From Chloroflexota bacterium (GTDB taxonomy: Bacteria > Chloroflexota > Dehalococcoidia > UBA1151), in contig JADFQR010000036.1 of assembly GCA_022561735.1 (NCBI GenBank), forward strand, positions 1-8,798: a stretch of DNA of 8,798 bases, written 5' to 3'. Below the pieces are notes generated by a model. That model was not told the DNA's origin. It made no database searches and worked only from the letters and a program-made list of their open reading frames with translations. Made by a program: the position numbers and the translations under genes. Numbering within the stretch: position 1 is the first letter of the stretch; every line of letters begins with the position of its first letter. Shown here piece by piece: positions 6,523-8,798 of the stretch.

Positions 6523-6629
6523 TTCCGTCGATTCCTGAACTTGCGTCCGTGGGGAAATCATCACCGCTCCGGACGATCTAGCGCGGGTAGTCTGAGGCAG
6601 GTGCAGAGGCCACTGTACTTTCTCACCCA

Positions 6630-7457
6630 CTAGTGTGTCACGCCGGGGAGATTTTCGCCGTTCGTCAAAACGCCTGTAAAATTTGCTACCGCGGCCTGTG
6701 CGGTTCGTAATGCTCGCACATGGCGCCATAAACTACGCGGATGCTTCACGCCATGCCTGAGCACGGGCCCGATCCGGCCACCGCTGGGCGTGTCCGGCAG
6801 GTCAGACGCAGCGCGGGGGAGCGTCTGGTCCACGGTGTAGGCGATAGCGCGGACGCTCAAACACGGCACCCCTGCCTCCGCCGCCGCCGCCGCAACCCAG
6901 TAACTTTCCCGGTCAACCGCTGATACGTTGTACGTTTCACCGAGCCACGTGGCAAGGCCGGATGTACGGACCAGCGAGTTGACGGTGAGGATGGGCGAGG
7001 GCATGAAGTCAATCCCGTTCATCTCGACCGCCGCACGCGCCTGCTCAAGCATGTCGGGGTCGGGAAACAGCTCGCCATGCTCCCCCTGCCTGGATGATGG
7101 GTCAGAGAGGGTGTCGGCGGGCGTCTGGTCCAGCGAGTCTGAATCCCAGTCAAACGGGTTGCCTTCGATATGGTGGAGCCGCGTCGCAAGGACCATGTCT
7201 CCGATGTCCAGGTTGGCGGTACACGCCCCGGCAAAGCCAAGTGCGAGGATCGAATCCGGTCGCTGAGACTCAAGCAGCCACGCCATCGCTCGCTCGGTCT
7301 GATCGCGCCCGGCTCCTGTCAGGAGCGCCGACACGGCGTGATCGCGCCGCTGGTAGGCCAGTGCGCCTTCCGGGGCGCGACGCTGCCGCCACGCTCTGAG
7401 GCGCAGCACGGCGGCCAACTCTTCACGCCTGGCGGCGACGAGGGCAAGCACGCTCAA
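6630..7457 (-). CDS. Nucleosidase/phosphorylase superfamily protein (PNP/MTAN-like; possibly HpnG- or futalosine-hydrolase-like)
   Basis: The 275-residue product has the purine-nucleoside-phosphorylase / MTA-SAH-nucleosidase fold signatures. VLALVAARREE at 3-13 resembles the start of these enzymes. ALGFAGACTANLDIGDMVLAT at 72-92 matches the conserved glycine-rich strand and the following GDxVxA. VSAVDRESYWVAAAAAEAGVP at 178-198, followed by RAIAYTVD, matches the active-site region; Glu184 would contact the ribose and Asp210 occupies the place of the base-binding Asp/Asn. A segment about 99-135, rich in Asp/Ser and ending in a Glu/Phe/Pro stretch, is longer than in MTA nucleosidase. It overlaps the prenyltransferase gene by 4 nt, which recalls hopanoid-associated HpnG and menaquinone-pathway MqnB, but no squalene cyclase or mqn gene is visible to decide. 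TTG at 7457 is taken as start; GTG at 7451, with GGGA 9 nt upstream, is about as likely. The substrate is unknown. Confidence 0.82.
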   Translation of the reverse strand: MSVLALVAARREELAAVLRLRAWRQRRAPEGALAYQRRDHAVSALLTGAGRDQTERAMAWLLESQRPDSILALGFAGACTANLDIGDMVLATRLHHIEGNPFDWDSDSLDQTPADTLSDPSSRQGEHGELFPDPDMLEQARAAVEMNGIDFMPSPILTVNSLVRTSGLATWLGETYNVSAVDRESYWVAAAAAEAGVPCLSVRAIAYTVDQTLPRAASDLPDTPSGGRIGPVLRHGVKHPRSLWRHVRALRTAQAAVANFTGVLTNGENLPGVTH

Positions 7458-8548
7458 GCGTCCCGTATCAGCAAGTATTCGCCGAGTTCGAGGAACTCCC
7501 GGCTGGCGCTATCACTCAGGCTGAGCGATGCGAGCCGCTCACGCGCAAGGCCCCAGCGCGCCTCCGCCAGTTCCTGGCACCAGCTCTGCGTGCCAAGGTG
7601 GTCCATCACCTCCAGGACACGCGCAACATCGGCGCTTTCGATATCGCTCTTGGCGTATATCCGCTGTAGCTCTCGTAATTCAGCGTCGCGTGCATGCTCA
7701 AAGACGTGTACCACCGGAAGCGAGTTCTTCTTGCGCGTGATGTCTGCGCCGACCGGTTTGCCGAGCGCCGGTCCGCCCCAGATGCCGAGCACGTCATCGC
7801 GAATCTGGAAGATGCGGCCCAGATCGCCGCCGACGGCCCGCAGTCCATCGACCACGCCGCCGGTGCAGCCGGAGCCGACGAACGCGCCAAGCTCGACAGC
7901 GCCCTCAATCAACGCACCGGTCTTGCGCTCGATCATCGCCAGGTACTCGTCCACCGTTACGTCGGTGCGACCCTCGTATGCGATATCGAGGTACTGGCCC
8001 TCCATCATCGACAGGTAGCGCTCTGTCAGGATGTGCCCGGCCGTGACGACCGTGTTCGCTATGTCCGGCGTACCCGGCGTCTTGGGGCCAGCGCTGGCCG
8101 TGCCCAGCCGGTAAACGGCGAGATCAGCGACCGCAAGAAGGCTGTTCCCGGCGACGATCGCAACCGGCTCACCCCACACCACCCAGAGCGTCGGACGATG
8201 GTGGCGGGTACGGTCCCCGTCTTCGATATCGTCGTGGATCAGCGAGAAATTGTGGACCAGTTCGATAGCGGCTGCGGCCGGAACGGCGGTCGCCGGGTCG
8301 CCACCTACCGCCTCGCACGCCAGCAGGCAGAGCGTCGGACGCAGTCTCTTCCCCTCGGCACTGCGCTTGCTCGTGCCGTCAACGTCCGCCCACCCCATGT
8401 AGTACCTGAGCGAGTCGTAAATCGGGAGTGGCCTGTCATCCAACTCCGCCCGCAGGGCAGCGCCGACCACCGCCTGGTGCCGGGTAAATACGGGAGGAAG
8501 CCTTGGTGCGACCCGTGCGGCCGACGGCGGATTGATTGATTCAGGCAT
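7454..8548 (-). CDS. Polyprenyl synthetase family protein, probably geranylgeranyl-diphosphate-synthase-like
   Basis: Trans-prenyltransferases condense isopentenyl diphosphate onto allylic diphosphates. The 364-residue product has GKRLRP at 66-71, HDDIED with the first aspartate-rich motif at 106-110, GQYLD at 184-188, KTGALI at 209-214, and QIRDDVLGIWG at 248-258. The second motif is DDVLG, ending in glycine instead of the usual aspartate, followed by GKPVGADITRKKNSLP (263-278). Phe101, five residues before the first DDxxD, is the position where an aromatic residue limits chain length in archaeal-type enzymes, so a C20 product is more likely than a long quinone tail. The first 20 residues are proline-rich and seem unstructured. 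ATG at 8548 has no Shine-Dalgarno, but the promoter at 8572-8600 would leave only about a 16-nt leader, consistent with near-leaderless translation. It is the first gene after the terminator. The family is certain; chain length is inferred. Confidence 0.94.
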   Translation of the reverse strand: MPESINPPSAARVAPRLPPVFTRHQAVVGAALRAELDDRPLPIYDSLRYYMGWADVDGTSKRSAEGKRLRPTLCLLACEAVGGDPATAVPAAAAIELVHNFSLIHDDIEDGDRTRHHRPTLWVVWGEPVAIVAGNSLLAVADLAVYRLGTASAGPKTPGTPDIANTVVTAGHILTERYLSMMEGQYLDIAYEGRTDVTVDEYLAMIERKTGALIEGAVELGAFVGSGCTGGVVDGLRAVGGDLGRIFQIRDDVLGIWGGPALGKPVGADITRKKNSLPVVHVFEHARDAELRELQRIYAKSDIESADVARVLEVMDHLGTQSWCQELAEARWGLARERLASLSLSDSASREFLELGEYLLIRDA

Positions 8549-8571
8549 CGTGGGGAGAAGACTAAACGGCG

Positions 8572-8600
8572 ATGCTACGGTCGGCCAATACGGGTGTCAA
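8572..8600 (-). promoter_or_regulatory. Sigma-70-type promoter of the prenyltransferase operon
   Basis: On the minus strand a perfect TTGACA (8595-8600) is followed after 17 nt by TAGCAT (8572-8577), four of six matches to TATAAT. It lies between the terminator of the previous gene and the prenyltransferase ATG. Transcription would begin roughly 16 nt before that ATG. This is the best promoter in the window. Confidence 0.7.
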
Positions 8601-8688
8601 CGCGTCCGAGAACGGTCCACGGGCGATACCGGGACGGCGCAAAACATAGTGCGCCCGGGGGCATTGGCCATGTCACGCACGGGCGCGG

Positions 8689-8720
8689 AAAGGCCCCCGG
8701 AAGTGATTCCGGGGGCCTTT
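8689..8720 (-). terminator. Strong factor-independent terminator hairpin
   Basis: AAAGGCCCCCGGAA (8689-8702) and TTCCGGGGGCCTTT (8707-8720) form a perfect 14-bp stem with the loop GTGA. Short A and T runs flank it on both sides, so it could work in both directions; the plus-strand tail (CTTCTGCCTTTAT) is the more T-rich. The only gene seen to lead into it is the minus-strand gene ending at 8756, 35 nt before the stem. Confidence 0.85.
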
Positions 8721-8755
8721 CTTCTGCCTTTATAGCGAGGTTATCGATGCCCGGG

Positions 8756-8798
8756 TCAGGCCACCTTCACCGCGATATCGAGGGCTTTGCTTGTTTCC
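8756..8798 (-). CDS. C-terminal end of an unidentified protein, cut by window edge
   Basis: The minus-strand frame entering from the right edge encodes 13 residues, ETSKALDIAVKVA, and ends in TGA at 8758-8756. The terminator hairpin just downstream, and the common strand of all genes here, support a real gene end. The fragment is too short to name. Confidence 0.55.
   Translation of the reverse strand, partial: ETSKALDIAVKVA

Noticed and set aside
6430..6729. 99-codon minus-strand open frame spanning the gap before the YjbQ gene
   Set aside because: It overlaps the 3' end of the nucleosidase gene in another frame, is rich in Arg/Ser/Pro as expected of a GC-rich shadow frame, and resembles no family I know.
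7694..8539. 281-codon plus-strand open frame
   Set aside because: It is wholly antisense to the prenyltransferase gene, whose motifs are complete.

Overview
This is a GC-rich bacterial window in which every gene I accept lies on the minus strand. It should be read from right to left. The organism cannot be named from the sequence. High GC, a fused uroporphyrinogen methyltransferase/synthase and a fused AhbA-AhbB-type siroheme decarboxylase fit an environmental bacterium, perhaps Chloroflexota, but this is inference.

Right edge (8549-8798): the last 13 codons of an unidentified minus-strand gene end at 8756. A strong hairpin terminator follows at 8689-8720. A good sigma-70-like promoter at 8572-8600 then starts a new unit.

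Right block (4310-8548): in transcription order this holds a short-chain trans-prenyltransferase (GGPP-synthase-like), a nucleosidase/phosphorylase-superfamily protein overlapping it by 4 nt, a YjbQ/UPF0047 protein with a TTG start, a class II aldolase, and a nucleoside hydrolase whose ribosome binding site lies on the aldolase stop codon. This mixture is unusual. One reading is isoprenoid synthesis beside a route that cleaves nucleosides and breaks down the freed sugar.

Left block (1-4093): this is a tetrapyrrole gene cluster holding a one-chain AhbA-AhbB siroheme decarboxylase, a precorrin-2 dehydrogenase/ferrochelatase-like protein, hemC (hydroxymethylbilane synthase) and a cobA-hemD fusion cut by the left edge. 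Together these make hydroxymethylbilane, uroporphyrinogen III, precorrin-2, sirohydrochlorin/siroheme and then 12,18-didecarboxysiroheme. That is the alternative, siroheme-dependent route to heme (or the first part of the heme d1 route). The later enzymes AhbC and AhbD are not in the window, nor are hemA, hemB and hemL.

There is no gene-free stretch over 300 bases, and I see no RNA gene, mobile element or CRISPR array. The main intergenic stretches (2095-2284, 4094-4309, 6434-6629, 8549-8755) hold only the short sites listed below.
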